Part shown: positions 6,292 to 15,300 of the stretch, piece by piece
Layout of the letters: each line of letters starts with the position of its first letter
Position numbering within the stretch: the first letter of the stretch is position 1
NCBI RefSeq assembly: GCF_023701525.1
Contig: NZ_JAMQAW010000006.1
Location: 181,266-245,265 of the forward strand
Reading direction: 5' to 3'
Origin: Streptomyces albipurpureus
GTDB lineage: Bacteria; Actinomycetota; Actinomycetes; Streptomycetales; Streptomycetaceae
DNA length: 64,000 nt
Program-made: the position numbers and the translations under genes
Notes under the pieces: model-generated
Told to the model about the DNA's origin: nothing
Databases searched by the model: none
The model's input: only the letters and a program-made list of their open reading frames with translations

Positions 6292-7800
6292 CTACCCCGG
6301 CAGCCTCAGCTCAAAGAGCGCCCCACCTCGCTCCCCCACCCCCACCGTCAACGTCCCACCGTGCCGCGCCGCCACATCCCGTGCGATGGCCAGCCCGAGA
6401 CCCGCCCCGCCGTCATCCCGGCTGCGGGCGTCATCGAGCCGAACGAACCGCTCGAAGATCCGCTCGCGCTCGTCCTCGGGCACCCCGTCCCCGTCGTCTT
6501 CGACCGTGAGCACGATGTCGCCGCCGTCCTCCCGTACCACCGCGGTGACAGAGCTGTCCGCGTGTCGCTGGGCGTTGTCCAGCAGATTGCCGAGCACCCG
6601 CACCAACTGGGAGCGCGAACCCGTCACCTCAAGCCCCACAGCCGCGTCCACCGTCACCGGGATGCGGTCATTCGCCCGCTGGGACGCCTCTTCGCGTACG
6701 AGCGCACCCAGGTCGAGCCGTGCCTGGCCGGGTCGCTCCCCCGCGTCGAGCCGTGCCAGTAGCAGCAGATCGGCCGCGAGCTGCTGCAGCCGTACGGTGT
6801 CGGCCACCGCGCCCGGCACATCGAGGAGCTCCGGGTGGGCCTGGCCCACCTCAAGTTGGGTGCGCAGGGAGGCGATGGGGCTGCGGAGTTCATGCGAGGC
6901 GTCGGCGACGAACCTGCGCTGCCGCTCGACCGAGGCCTCCAGAGCGGCGAGCGTCTCGTTGGTGGTGCGCGCGAGCCGAGCGATCTCATCGCGGGAGTCC
7001 GGCTCGGGAACCCGGCGGGAGAGGTCCTCGGACGCGGTGATCGCAGCCATCTCCCCTCGGATGCCCTCAACGGGCTTCAGCGCGTGCCGGGTGACCAGCC
7101 AGGTCACGGAGCCGACGACGAGCAGGAGGGCGGGAAGCCCGATGAGCATGGCGTCGCGGACGCTCTCCACGGTGTCCTGTTCGGTCGCGCGTGGGGCACC
7201 CGCGTAGACGGTGACCGTGGTGCCGGCCCTGTTGGTCGCCTCCACGGCGGCAAAGCGGTAGGAGGCACTGTCGCCGTCCACGTTGGCGGTGCCGTCGCTG
7301 AACTCCTCCCGGCTGGAGACCTGTCCGCGGGCCGGATCGTCATCGGGATCGTCCAGTTCGGTGTCCGGCTCCGGCTGATCCGGTTCGTTGTCCTGGTCGG
7401 TGTCCTGATCGTTGTCGGCGTCGTTCTCCTGGTCCGGCTGCTGGCCCTGGTCGGAGGTATCGTCCTTCTCCGCGCTCGGCGAGGGCAGCGGTGTGGGCGC
7501 GGTCTTGCCGGTACTGGTGCCTGAGATGCTCTGCAAACCCGGTGAGACCGCGATGACCTGTGCCTTCGGCGCGACGACCTGGATGGGGCGGTCCTCACCG
7601 CCGGGCAGGTCGAGCTGGTCGGGTGGGGTATCGAGGGCGAACTGGGAGGCCACCTCGCGGGCGGCGATCTCGGCCTGGAGGTTGATCTTGCCCTCCAGGC
7701 TCTGGCGGAGGACCAGCAGCAGGCCGAGGCCCGTCGTGATGAGCGCGATCGCGACGACGAGGGTGGCCCCGATGGCTGCCTTGGCGCGTACCGATCTCAT
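6292..7800 (-). CDS. Sensor histidine kinase with Asp-rich extracytoplasmic domain
   Basis: A 502-residue membrane sensor kinase. TM1 is at about 8-31, the external domain at 35-215 and TM2 at 217-237. HAMP follows, then the H-box FVADASHELRSPIASLR with phospho-acceptor His303, the N-box NLLDNAQRHA, the G1 box VEDDGDGVP and the G2 box GGAGLGLAIA. The external domain has an unusually acidic stretch at 112-156 dominated by Asp, Glu, Gln and Pro. Its start overlaps the response-regulator stop by 4 bases (ATGA), so the two are translationally coupled. The divergent PepSY gene encodes another Asp-rich exported protein and is the likely target. The acidic loop suggests sensing of cations or cationic compounds, which is inference. 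Confidence 0.92.
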   Translation of the reverse strand: MRSVRAKAAIGATLVVAIALITTGLGLLLVLRQSLEGKINLQAEIAAREVASQFALDTPPDQLDLPGGEDRPIQVVAPKAQVIAVSPGLQSISGTSTGKTAPTPLPSPSAEKDDTSDQGQQPDQENDADNDQDTDQDNEPDQPEPDTELDDPDDDPARGQVSSREEFSDGTANVDGDSASYRFAAVEATNRAGTTVTVYAGAPRATEQDTVESVRDAMLIGLPALLLVVGSVTWLVTRHALKPVEGIRGEMAAITASEDLSRRVPEPDSRDEIARLARTTNETLAALEASVERQRRFVADASHELRSPIASLRTQLEVGQAHPELLDVPGAVADTVRLQQLAADLLLLARLDAGERPGQARLDLGALVREEASQRANDRIPVTVDAAVGLEVTGSRSQLVRVLGNLLDNAQRHADSSVTAVVREDGGDIVLTVEDDGDGVPEDERERIFERFVRLDDARSRDDGGAGLGLAIARDVAARHGGTLTVGVGERGGALFELRLPG

Positions 7801-8462
7801 GGTGTGGCCACCAGTCGGTATCCCGCGCCCCGCACGGTCTGGATGCGCGGAGCTCCGAGCTTGCGGCGCAGGGCGCTGATGTAGACCTCGATGATGTTGG
7901 GGTCGCCGTCATAGGCGAAGTCCCAGACGTGCTCCAGGATGTCCGCCTTGCTGACCACCTCACCCGCGCGCATCGCCAGCTGTTCCAGCACGGCGAACTC
8001 CTTGGCGGTGAGGGTGACCTCGTCCTCGCCGCGAAAGACACGGCGAGCCGCGGTCTCCACCCGTAGGTCCCCCACCGTCAGTCGGGGAGAGCCGCCGGAG
8101 CGACCACGGCGGCGGAGCAGCGCCTTGACCCTGGCGACGAGGACGACATACGAGAAGGGCTTGGTCAGATAGTCGTCGGCGCCGGTGTCGAGGCCTTCGG
8201 CCTCGTCGTACTCGCCGTCCTTGGCCGTGAGCATCAGGATCGGTACTTCATCGCCGGCGGCACGCAGCGAGGCGCAGACCCGGTAGCCGTTCATGCCCGG
8301 GAGCATGATGTCGAGAATGACGAGGTCGTACGAGCCCTCGGACGCCCGGTGCAGCCCTTCCAGACCGTCGTGGACCACATCCACCGCATAGCCCTCGGCC
8401 GTCAGTCCCCTGGCAAGGGAGAGTGCCAGCCGCTTCTCGTCCTCCACGATCAACAAACGCAT
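7797..8462 (-). CDS. OmpR/PhoB-type response regulator
   Basis: A 221-residue response regulator. The receiver domain (1-118) has the acidic pocket EDE at 7-9, phospho-acceptor Asp51 in LVILDIMLPGMNG, and Lys in LTKPF. The C-terminal winged helix (about 127-220) ends with the typical ISALRRKLGAPRIQTVRGAGYRL. It is the first gene of an operon with the kinase. The intergenic region to the divergent PepSY gene has spaced TTCAG direct repeats (8497-8522), the arrangement that OmpR-type dimers usually bind, so autoregulation and control of PepSY are plausible. Confidence 0.93.
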   Translation of the reverse strand: MRLLIVEDEKRLALSLARGLTAEGYAVDVVHDGLEGLHRASEGSYDLVILDIMLPGMNGYRVCASLRAAGDEVPILMLTAKDGEYDEAEGLDTGADDYLTKPFSYVVLVARVKALLRRRGRSGGSPRLTVGDLRVETAARRVFRGEDEVTLTAKEFAVLEQLAMRAGEVVSKADILEHVWDFAYDGDPNIIEVYISALRRKLGAPRIQTVRGAGYRLVATP

Positions 8463-8496
8463 GAGCTCAGGGTCGCAAACCGAAGCTGAAGATCGC

Positions 8497-8522
8497 TTCA
8501 GGTGACTTCAGGCTGGGTTCAG
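8497..8522. promoter_or_regulatory. Direct repeats, candidate response-regulator binding site
   Basis: TTCAG occurs at 8497, 8507 and 8518, with extension to TTCAGG in the first two. The spacing of 10 and 11 bp equals one helical turn, as expected for tandem OmpR-type half-sites. The site lies between the divergent regulator and PepSY genes. Confidence 0.5.
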
Positions 8523-8577
8523 CAACCACCCGGCAGATTGGTGTCAACGAAGCCAGCCAGTACGGGGAGGAACCCTC

Positions 8578-9162
8578 ATGAAGCGCAAGATTGCCGTCGC
8601 CATCGCGGTCGCCGCTCTGGTCGGAGGAGGTGCCTACACCGCGGTCGCCGCCTCAGGTGACACCAGTCCTTCGTCCAGCGTCTCGGCGTCCGAGGCCGCC
8701 GGCGCGGCGCTCAAGAAGAGCCCCGGGTCGGTGGAGTCCATCAGCCGCGAGGACGACGACAAGGGCGACTGGGAGGTCGAGGTCGTCGGCAAGGACGGCA
8801 ACGACCGGGACGTTCGGGTCGACATCTCCAACGGTAAGGCGTCGCTGTTCTCGGACGACGACGACACCAACGAGAACGACAAGAACGACAGCGACGACCA
8901 GACCGAGCGTGAGGCACTGCGCACCGCGAAGGTGAACGCCGAGCAGGCGGTCACCGCCGCGCAGAAGTTCCGGGCGGGCACGGTGACCGAGGTCGACTTC
9001 GGCCAGGACCACTGGGAGATCGAGGTCCGGGCCGAGGACGGCCGCGAGCACGAGGTGCGCGTGGATGCCACGACCGGCAAGGCATCGGCTTCCGTGGACA
9101 GCGACAACGACAGCGATGACCGGGACGACCGGGACGACCGGGACGACAACGACAACGACTGA
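8578..9162 (+). CDS. Exported PepSY-domain protein with Asp-rich linker and tail
   Basis: A 194-residue protein with ATG at 8578 after GGGGAGGAA. A signal peptide (KRKIAVAIAVAALVGGGAYT) is followed by two PepSY-like repeats, GAALKKSPGSVESISREDDD to VRVDISNGKASLF and EQAVTAAQKFRAGTVTEVDF to VRVDATTGKASASV. Acidic linkers separate and follow them. The tail is built of Asp-Arg-Asp repeats encoded by a 9-bp tandem GACCGGGAC unit at about 9119-9145. It diverges from the two-component operon. PepSY domains are usually extracytoplasmic, and acidic ones may bind cations. Its role here is probably sensing or buffering at the cell surface, by inference. Confidence 0.88.
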   Translation: MKRKIAVAIAVAALVGGGAYTAVAASGDTSPSSSVSASEAAGAALKKSPGSVESISREDDDKGDWEVEVVGKDGNDRDVRVDISNGKASLFSDDDDTNENDKNDSDDQTEREALRTAKVNAEQAVTAAQKFRAGTVTEVDFGQDHWEIEVRAEDGREHEVRVDATTGKASASVDSDNDSDDRDDRDDRDDNDND

Positions 9163-9270
9163 TTCCCTCTCCGGGCAGCGCGCCGGTCATCGATTGCCGA
9201 TGTCGGCGGCCCGTCCCTCAGAGCCAGGGGCTAGCCCCCGGGACGACCTGATGTGTCCCGCCCCTGAACC

Positions 9271-9315
9271 CCGGCCCGGCCTTGGACCACACCCCCCGCG
9301 TCCAGGCCGGGCCGG
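9271..9315. terminator. Stem-loop between convergent PepSY and meaB genes
   Basis: About 16 bp of stem with one bulged T (9271-9287 with 9300-9315) and a C-rich loop lie between the two stops, followed by CCCTTTCCC on the plus strand. It probably terminates the PepSY transcript. Confidence 0.6.
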
Positions 9316-9350
9316 CCCTTTCCCAGCCCAGCCCCGCCCCCGCCAGGGCA

Positions 9351-9414
9351 GGTCAGCAGGTCAGCAGGTCAGCAGGTCAGCAGGTCAGCAGGTCAGCAGG
9401 TCAGCAGGTCAGCC
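9351..9414. repeat. 8-bp tandem repeat GGTCAGCA, seven exact copies plus one variant
   Basis: Seven perfect head-to-tail copies run from 9351 to 9406. An eighth, GGTCAGCC at 9407-9414, ends in the last base of the meaB stop codon. The array is non-coding, immediately 3' of meaB, and is a likely slippage-prone locus. Confidence 0.95.
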
Positions 9415-10370
9415 TAGGACTGCGTCAGTCCGGCCACCAGCTCATCCGCGGCCGAGTAGGGATCGAGTTCCCCCGCCACGATGCGCTCCGCGAGGGACCC
9501 GAGACGGCGATCTCCGTGCAGATCCCCGATCCGCTCCCGCAGCGCGGTGACCGCGATCGTCTCCACCTCGACCGCTGCCCGTCGGACCCGGCGCTGGGTG
9601 AGCACCCCGTGCTCCTCCATCCAGGCCCGGTGCTTCTCCAGCGCCTGGACCACCTCTTCGGTGCCTTCACCACGGGCGGCCACCGTCTTGACGATCGGCG
9701 GACGCCAGTCACCCGGTGCCCGAGACTCCCCCAGTGCCAGCATGTGGTTCAACTCACGCGCGGTGGCGTCCGCGCCATCGCGATCCGCCTTGTTGACGAC
9801 GAACACATCGCCGATCTCCAGGATGCCGGCCTTCGCCGCCTGGATGCCGTCGCCCATTCCCGGGGCGAGGAGCACCACCGAGGTGTCGGCCTGGGCGGCG
9901 ATCTCCACCTCGGACTGGCCGACCCCCACCGTCTCCACCAGGATCACCTCGCAACCCGCCGCGTCCAGCACCCGGATCGCCTGCGGGGCGGACCAGGCCA
10001 GGCCGCCGAGATGGCCGCGGGTGGCCATGGACCGGATGTAGACACCGGGGTCGGACGCGTGTTCCGACATGCGGACCCGGTCACCGAGCAGCGCCCCGCC
10101 GGAGAACGGTGAGGACGGGTCCACCGCCAGTACCCCCACCCGTTTCCCGGCCTTGCGGTACGCGCTGACCAGGACCGAGGTGGAGGTGGACTTGCCGACG
10201 CCCGGTGAGCCGGTGAGGCCGACGACATAGGCCCCTCCGGTCAACGGGGCGAGCGCCGCCATCACCTCCCGTAGCTGTGGGGAAGCCCCCTCCACCAGGG
10301 AGATGAGCCGGGCCACGGCGCGTGGCCGGCCCTCCCTCGCCTGGGCGACCAGTTGGGGGACGTCCACCAT
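9414..10370 (-). CDS. meaB: Methylmalonyl-CoA mutase-associated GTPase MeaB
   Basis: A 318-residue G3E-family GTPase. Walker A is GSPGVGKS (54-61), switch segments include VLAVDPSSPFSGGALLGDR and RMSEHASDPGVYIRSMATRG, and NKAD gives guanine specificity. MeaB proteins bind B12-dependent mutases, gate entry of adenosylcobalamin and eject damaged cofactor. The nearby icmA product is a plausible client. ATG 10370 was chosen for its good GAGGAG ribosome binding site; an in-frame ATG at 10385 adds five residues. The gene is followed at once by an 8-bp repeat array. The thiolase gene lies 73 bp upstream on the same strand, probably in one operon. Confidence 0.95.
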   Translation of the reverse strand: MVDVPQLVAQAREGRPRAVARLISLVEGASPQLREVMAALAPLTGGAYVVGLTGSPGVGKSTSTSVLVSAYRKAGKRVGVLAVDPSSPFSGGALLGDRVRMSEHASDPGVYIRSMATRGHLGGLAWSAPQAIRVLDAAGCEVILVETVGVGQSEVEIAAQADTSVVLLAPGMGDGIQAAKAGILEIGDVFVVNKADRDGADATARELNHMLALGESRAPGDWRPPIVKTVAARGEGTEEVVQALEKHRAWMEEHGVLTQRRVRRAAVEVETIAVTALRERIGDLHGDRRLGSLAERIVAGELDPYSAADELVAGLTQS

Positions 10371-10443
10371 CTCTCGACTCCTCATGCGTTCGATCAGCCG
10401 AAGCTACGGTTCGATCAGCCGGGGCGCCCGCTCGGCGGACGGA

Positions 10444-11646
10444 TCAGTTCGCCGGTACGCGAACGATGAGCGCGTCGCCCTGCCCGCCTCCGCCGCACAG
10501 TGCCGCGGCTCCCACGCCACCGCCCCGCCGCTTGAGTTCCAGCGCCAGATGGAGCACCAGCCGGGCGCCCGACATGCCGATGGGGTGGCCAAGGGCGATC
10601 GCCCCTCCGTTGACGTTCACCTTTTCCGGGGATACCCCCAGGTCGCGCATTGACTGCACCGCGACCGCGGCGAACGCCTCATTGATCTCGATCAGATCCA
10701 GATCGTCGACTTCAAGCCCTTCCTTCTTCAGGGCGTGGGTGATCGCGTTGGACGGCTGGGACTGGAGCGAGTTGTCGGGTCCCGCCACATTGCCGTGGGC
10801 GCCGATCTCGGCGATCCACTCCAGACCCAGCTCTTCCGCCTTGGCCCGGCTCATCACCACGACCGCGGCCGCGCCATCGGAGATCTGTGACGAGGAGCCC
10901 GCCGTGATCGTGCCGTCCGCGGCGAACGCGGGCCGCAGCCGGCCGAGCGACTCCTTGGTCGTCTCGGGCCTGATGCCCTCGTCCTTGGCGAAGACGACCG
11001 GGTCGCCCTTGCGCTGGGGGATCTCCACCGGGGTGATCTCGGCGTCGAAGACACCGTTCTTCTGGGCCGCGGCGGCGCGCTGGTGGGAGAGGGCCGCGAC
11101 CTCGTCCTGGTCGGCGCGGGCGATCCCCAGCCGGGAGTTGTGCTTCTCGGTGGACTCGCCCATCGCGATGTTCTCGAAGACGTCGGTGAGCCCGTCGTAC
11201 GCCATGGCGTCGAGCATCTCGACCGCCCCGTACTTGAAGCCCTCGCGGGACTTCGGCAGCAGATGCGGCGCGTTGGTCATGGACTCCTGTCCACCGGCGA
11301 CGACGACATCGAATTCACCCACTCGGATCAGCTGATCCGCGAGCGCGATGGCGTCGAGTCCGGAGAGACAGACCTTGTTGATCGTCAGCGCGGGCACGTT
11401 CATGGGGATGCCGGCCTTGACCGCGGCCTGGCGCGCCGGGATCTGGCCGGTTCCCGCCTGAAGCACCTGCCCCATGATCACGTACTGCACCTGCTCGGGG
11501 CCGATGCCCGCGCGATCCAGCGCGGCTTTGATGGCGAAGCCGCCGAGGTCCGCGCCCGAGAAGGTCTTCAGCGAGCCAAGAAGCCTCCCCATGGGCGTTC
11601 TGGCACCCGCGACGATCACTGAGGTGGTACCGGTCGTTCCTGACAT
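10444..11646 (-). CDS. Acetyl-CoA acetyltransferase (thiolase)
   Basis: A 400-residue type II thiolase. The nucleophilic Cys93 lies in [11 protein letters not shown], and the C-terminal [16 protein letters not shown] (His) and [11 protein letters not shown] (second Cys) complete the active site. NEAFA is also present. It condenses two acetyl-CoA to acetoacetyl-CoA or does the reverse. It is upstream of and collinear with meaB and divergent from the epimerase gene. With the hydroxyacyl-CoA dehydrogenase at 28278 it supplies the first two steps from acetyl-CoA toward butyryl-CoA, the branch that IcmA links to isobutyryl-CoA. Length and motifs are normal. Confidence 0.95.
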   Translation of the reverse strand: MSGTTGTTSVIVAGARTPMGRLLGSLKTFSGADLGGFAIKAALDRAGIGPEQVQYVIMGQVLQAGTGQIPARQAAVKAGIPMNVPALTINKVCLSGLDAIALADQLIRVGEFDVVVAGGQESMTNAPHLLPKSREGFKYGAVEMLDAMAYDGLTDVFENIAMGESTEKHNSRLGIARADQDEVAALSHQRAAAAQKNGVFDAEITPVEIPQRKGDPVVFAKDEGIRPETTKESLGRLRPAFAADGTITAGSSSQISDGAAAVVVMSRAKAEELGLEWIAEIGAHGNVAGPDNSLQSQPSNAITHALKKEGLEVDDLDLIEINEAFAAVAVQSMRDLGVSPEKVNVNGGAIALGHPIGMSGARLVLHLALELKRRGGGVGAAALCGGGGQGDALIVRVPAN

Positions 11647-11793
11647 GAGGCACGATCCCCTTCCAGCGCGGAGGCTGAGGAGTGAACGAGGGTTTACCTC
11701 AAATGTACTGAGCGGTATGCCCCAAGGTCACCGGGCGGTCGGTGTGATCGCGCGCACGTTGCGTAGCCACCGGTTCGGCGCTGCACTGGGAGG

Positions 11794-12222
11794 ATGCTGA
11801 CACGAATCGACCACATCGGAATCGCCTGCCGCAACCTCGACGAGACAGTGGAGTTCTACCGTTCGACCTACGGTTTCGAGGTCCACCACACCGAGGTGAA
11901 CGAGGAGCAGGGCGTACGCGAAGCCATGCTCAAGATCAACGGAACCTCCGACGGGGCGGCTTCCTACCTCCAGCTGCTGGAGCCGATCCGGGAGGACTCC
12001 CCGGTGGGAAAGTGGCTGGCCAAGAATGGTGAGGGCGTTCATCACATCGCCTTTGGGACCGCCGATGTGGACGCCGACGCGGCAGCCATCCGCGACAAGG
12101 GCGTACGGGTCCTCTACGACGAGCCGCGCACCGGTTCCATGGGGTCCCGGATCACCTTTCTCCACCCCAAGGACTGCCATGGTGTTCTGACCGAACTTGT
12201 CACCTCAGCAACGGAGCACTGA
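11794..12222 (+). CDS. mce: Methylmalonyl-CoA epimerase
   Basis: A 142-residue vicinal-oxygen-chelate protein. The expected metal ligands are His7 (RIDHIGIA), Gln60 (SYLQLLEP), His84 (GVHHIAFG) and Glu134 (GVLTELV), and their spacing fits the characterised epimerases. It interconverts (2R)- and (2S)-methylmalonyl-CoA, connecting propionyl-CoA carboxylation to the B12-dependent mutase. It diverges from the thiolase-meaB operon. The ATG is directly preceded by GGGAGG, too close to act as a normal ribosome binding site, so the mode of initiation is uncertain. Confidence 0.95.
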   Translation: MLTRIDHIGIACRNLDETVEFYRSTYGFEVHHTEVNEEQGVREAMLKINGTSDGAASYLQLLEPIREDSPVGKWLAKNGEGVHHIAFGTADVDADAAAIRDKGVRVLYDEPRTGSMGSRITFLHPKDCHGVLTELVTSATEH

Positions 12223-12392
12223 CCTCCGGATTCCTGGGCCGGTAGAGTGGGCAATTCCGGGCCGGGGCCGGGTCGGGGCCGCGACGCGTCCTCTCATATT
12301 GATCTGTCACCATTTCCCCCGGGGAGCCGCTCGCCCGGCGAGCGGTGAGAGTGTGAAGCCAGTTGCGACCAGGGGACGGATGGGACCGCGCA

Positions 12393-15300
12393 GTGCGGGG
12401 CTACGAACGCCAGGAGAGCCACCGAGCTGACGACGACCACCTCTCGCGGTTCGAAGCCGAGATGGATCGGCTGAAGACCGCGCGAGAGAAGGCCGTCCAG
12501 CACGCCGAGGACCTCGGCTACCAGGTCGAGGTATTGCGCGCGAAGCTCCATGAGGCGCGCCGCAGCCTCGCATCACGCCCCGCATACGACAATGCCGACC
12601 TCGGCTACCAGGCCGAGCAGATGCTCAGAAACGCCCAGGTCCAGGCGGACCAGATGCGCGTCGACGCCGAGCGCGAACTGCGCGACGCCCGCGCTCAGAC
12701 GCAGCGCATCCTCCAGGAGCACGCCGAGCACCAGGCCCGTCTCCAGGCGGAGCTGCATACCGAGGCCAACCAGCGTCGCCAGCGTCTCGACCAGGAGTTG
12801 GCCGAGCGCCGCCAGACCGTCGAGGCGCACGTCAACGAGAACGTCGCCTGGGCCGAGCAGTTGCGCGCCCGTACCGAGTCCCAGGCCCGCAGGCTCCTCG
12901 ACGAGTCACGCGCCGAGGCCGAGCAGGGCCTGGCCGCCGCTCGATCCGAGGCCAAGCGCCTCACGGAGGAGGCCCGTCAACGGGTCGGCTCCGAGACGGA
13001 AGCCGCCCGCGCGGAGGCCGATTCGCTCTTGCTGCGGGCCCGTCGCGATGTCGAGCGGATGCTGAACGCGGCGTCCACCCAGGCCCAGGAGGCCACCAGC
13101 CACGCGGAGCGGCTGCGCTCCTCCACCACTGCCGAGTCCGACCAGGCCAGGCAGCAGGCCGCCGAGCTGAGCCGGGTCGCCGAGCAGCGGATACAAGAAG
13201 CAGAGGAGAAGCTGCGCGAGGCCCGCGCGGAGTCCGAGCGGGTACTGACCGAGGCCAGGGACTCCGCTGCCAAGCAGCTGACGTCCGCGGAGTCGGACAA
13301 CGAGCAGCGCACCAGGACCGCGAAGGCGGAGATCGCCCGTCTGGTGGGCGAGGCCACCACTGAGGCCGAGGCGCTGAAGGCGGACGCCGAGCAGATTCTC
13401 GTCGATGCCCGTGCGGAGGCCGAGAAGCAGCTGGCGGCGGCGACCGAGAAGGCGCGCACGGCTGCCGCCGAGGATGCCGCCGCCGCGCTCGCCAAGGCCG
13501 CCCGAGCGGCCGAGGAGATCCTGACCAAGGCGTCCGAGGACGCCCAGGAGACCACCCGTAAGGCGAGTGCCGAAGCCGAGCGCATCCGGGGCGAGGCCGA
13601 CGCGGAGGCGAATCGGCTGCGCGGTGAGGCCGCCGAGCAGGCCGATCAGCTCAAGGGTGAGGCGAAGGACGACACCAAGGAGTACCGCGCCAAGACCGTC
13701 GAACTCCAGGAGGAGGCGCGGCGACTGCGCGGCGAGGCCGAGCAGTTGCGGTCCGAGGCGGTCGCCGAGGGCGAGCGCATCCGGGGCGAGGCACGGCGGG
13801 AGGCCGTCCAGCAGATCGAGGAGGCCGCCAGCAGCGCCGAGGGTCTGCTCACCAAGGCCCGCACGGACGCCGATGAGTTGCGGTCCGCGGCCAACGGCGA
13901 CAGCGAACGGGTCCGTACCGAGGCGATCGAGCGCGCCACCTCGCTGCGCCGGCAGGCCGAGGAGACCCTGGAGCGCACTCGCGCCGAGGCCGAACGGCTG
14001 AGGGGCGAGGCCGAGGAGCTCGCGGACAGTGTGCGGGCCGCCGCCGAGCAGGCTGCGGTGGAGCTGCGCGAGGACACCGAACGGGCGATGACCGCCCGTC
14101 AGGAAGAGGCCGCCCAGGAGCTGAGCCGGCTCCAGCAGGAGGCCGAGTCCCGGCGCCAGGCCGCCGACGAGGCGCTGACCGAAGCCCGGGGCCACGCCGA
14201 GCGCGTTCGCCGGGAAGCCGGCGAGGAGATCGACCGGCTGCGCGCCGAGGCCGGCGAGCGCATTCGTGCGCTCCAGGCGGGGGCCGAGCAGGAGGCCGAG
14301 CGGCTGCGCACCGAAGCGGCGGCGGACGCCGCGGGGGCGCGGGCCGAAGCGGAGAACGTGGCGGTACGGCTGCGCGGTGAGGCCGGTGCGGAGGCCGAGC
14401 GGCTCAAGAGCGAGGCGAAGGACACTGCCGACCGGCTGCGCGCGGAGGCCGCGACTGCCGCCGAGCGGGTGGGTGCCCAGGCTGCCGAGGCGCTCGCCGC
14501 GGCCCAGGAGGAAGCCGTACGCCGCCGTCGCGAGGCCGAGGGCATCGTCGATTCGGCGCGCCACGAGGCCAACCAGGAGCGGGAGCGGGCCCGGGAGCAG
14601 AGCGAAGGCCTGCTCGCGTCGGCCCGTAAGCGGGTCGAGGAGGCCCAGGCTGAGGCGCACCGGCTGGTGGCGGAGGCCGATCAGCGCTCCACCGAGATGG
14701 TCGCCGCCGCCGAGCAGACGGCCAAGCAGGTTCGGGACGCCGTGGCCGGGCTGCATGAGCAGGCCGAGCAGGAGGTCGCCGGACTGCGTTCCGCCGCCGA
14801 GCACTCGGCCGAGCGGACCCGGACGGAGGCCCAGGACGAGGCTGACCGGATCCGCTCGGATGCCCATGCCGAGCGGGAGCGCGCCGGGGAGGACGTGGCC
14901 CGGCTGCGGACGCGGGCCCAGGAGGAGACGGAGGCGGCCAACGCGCTCGCCGAACGGACCGTCACCGATGCCATCGAGGAGTCCGAGCGACTGCGCACGG
15001 ACACCGCGGAGTACGCGCAGCGGATGCGCACGGACGCGTCGAACGCCCTCGCGACGGCCGAGCAGGACGCCTCCCGCACCCGTGCGGACGCCCGGGACGA
15101 CGCCAATCGCATCCGTTCGGAGGCGGCCACTCAGGCGGATCGGCTCGTGGGCGAGGCGACGGCCGAGGGCGAGCGGGTCAGGACCCATGCCGAGGGGCTC
15201 CTCGACGAGGCACGGCAGTCCGCGGACAAGCGACGGGCCGACGCCGCCGCGCAGGCCGACCAACTCGTCGCCCAGGCGAGTGCCGAGGCCGAGCGGCTCG

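Noticed and set aside
9351..9414. Possible CRISPR-like array
   Set aside because: The 8-bp units are contiguous with no spacers and no cas genes are present; it is a simple tandem repeat.
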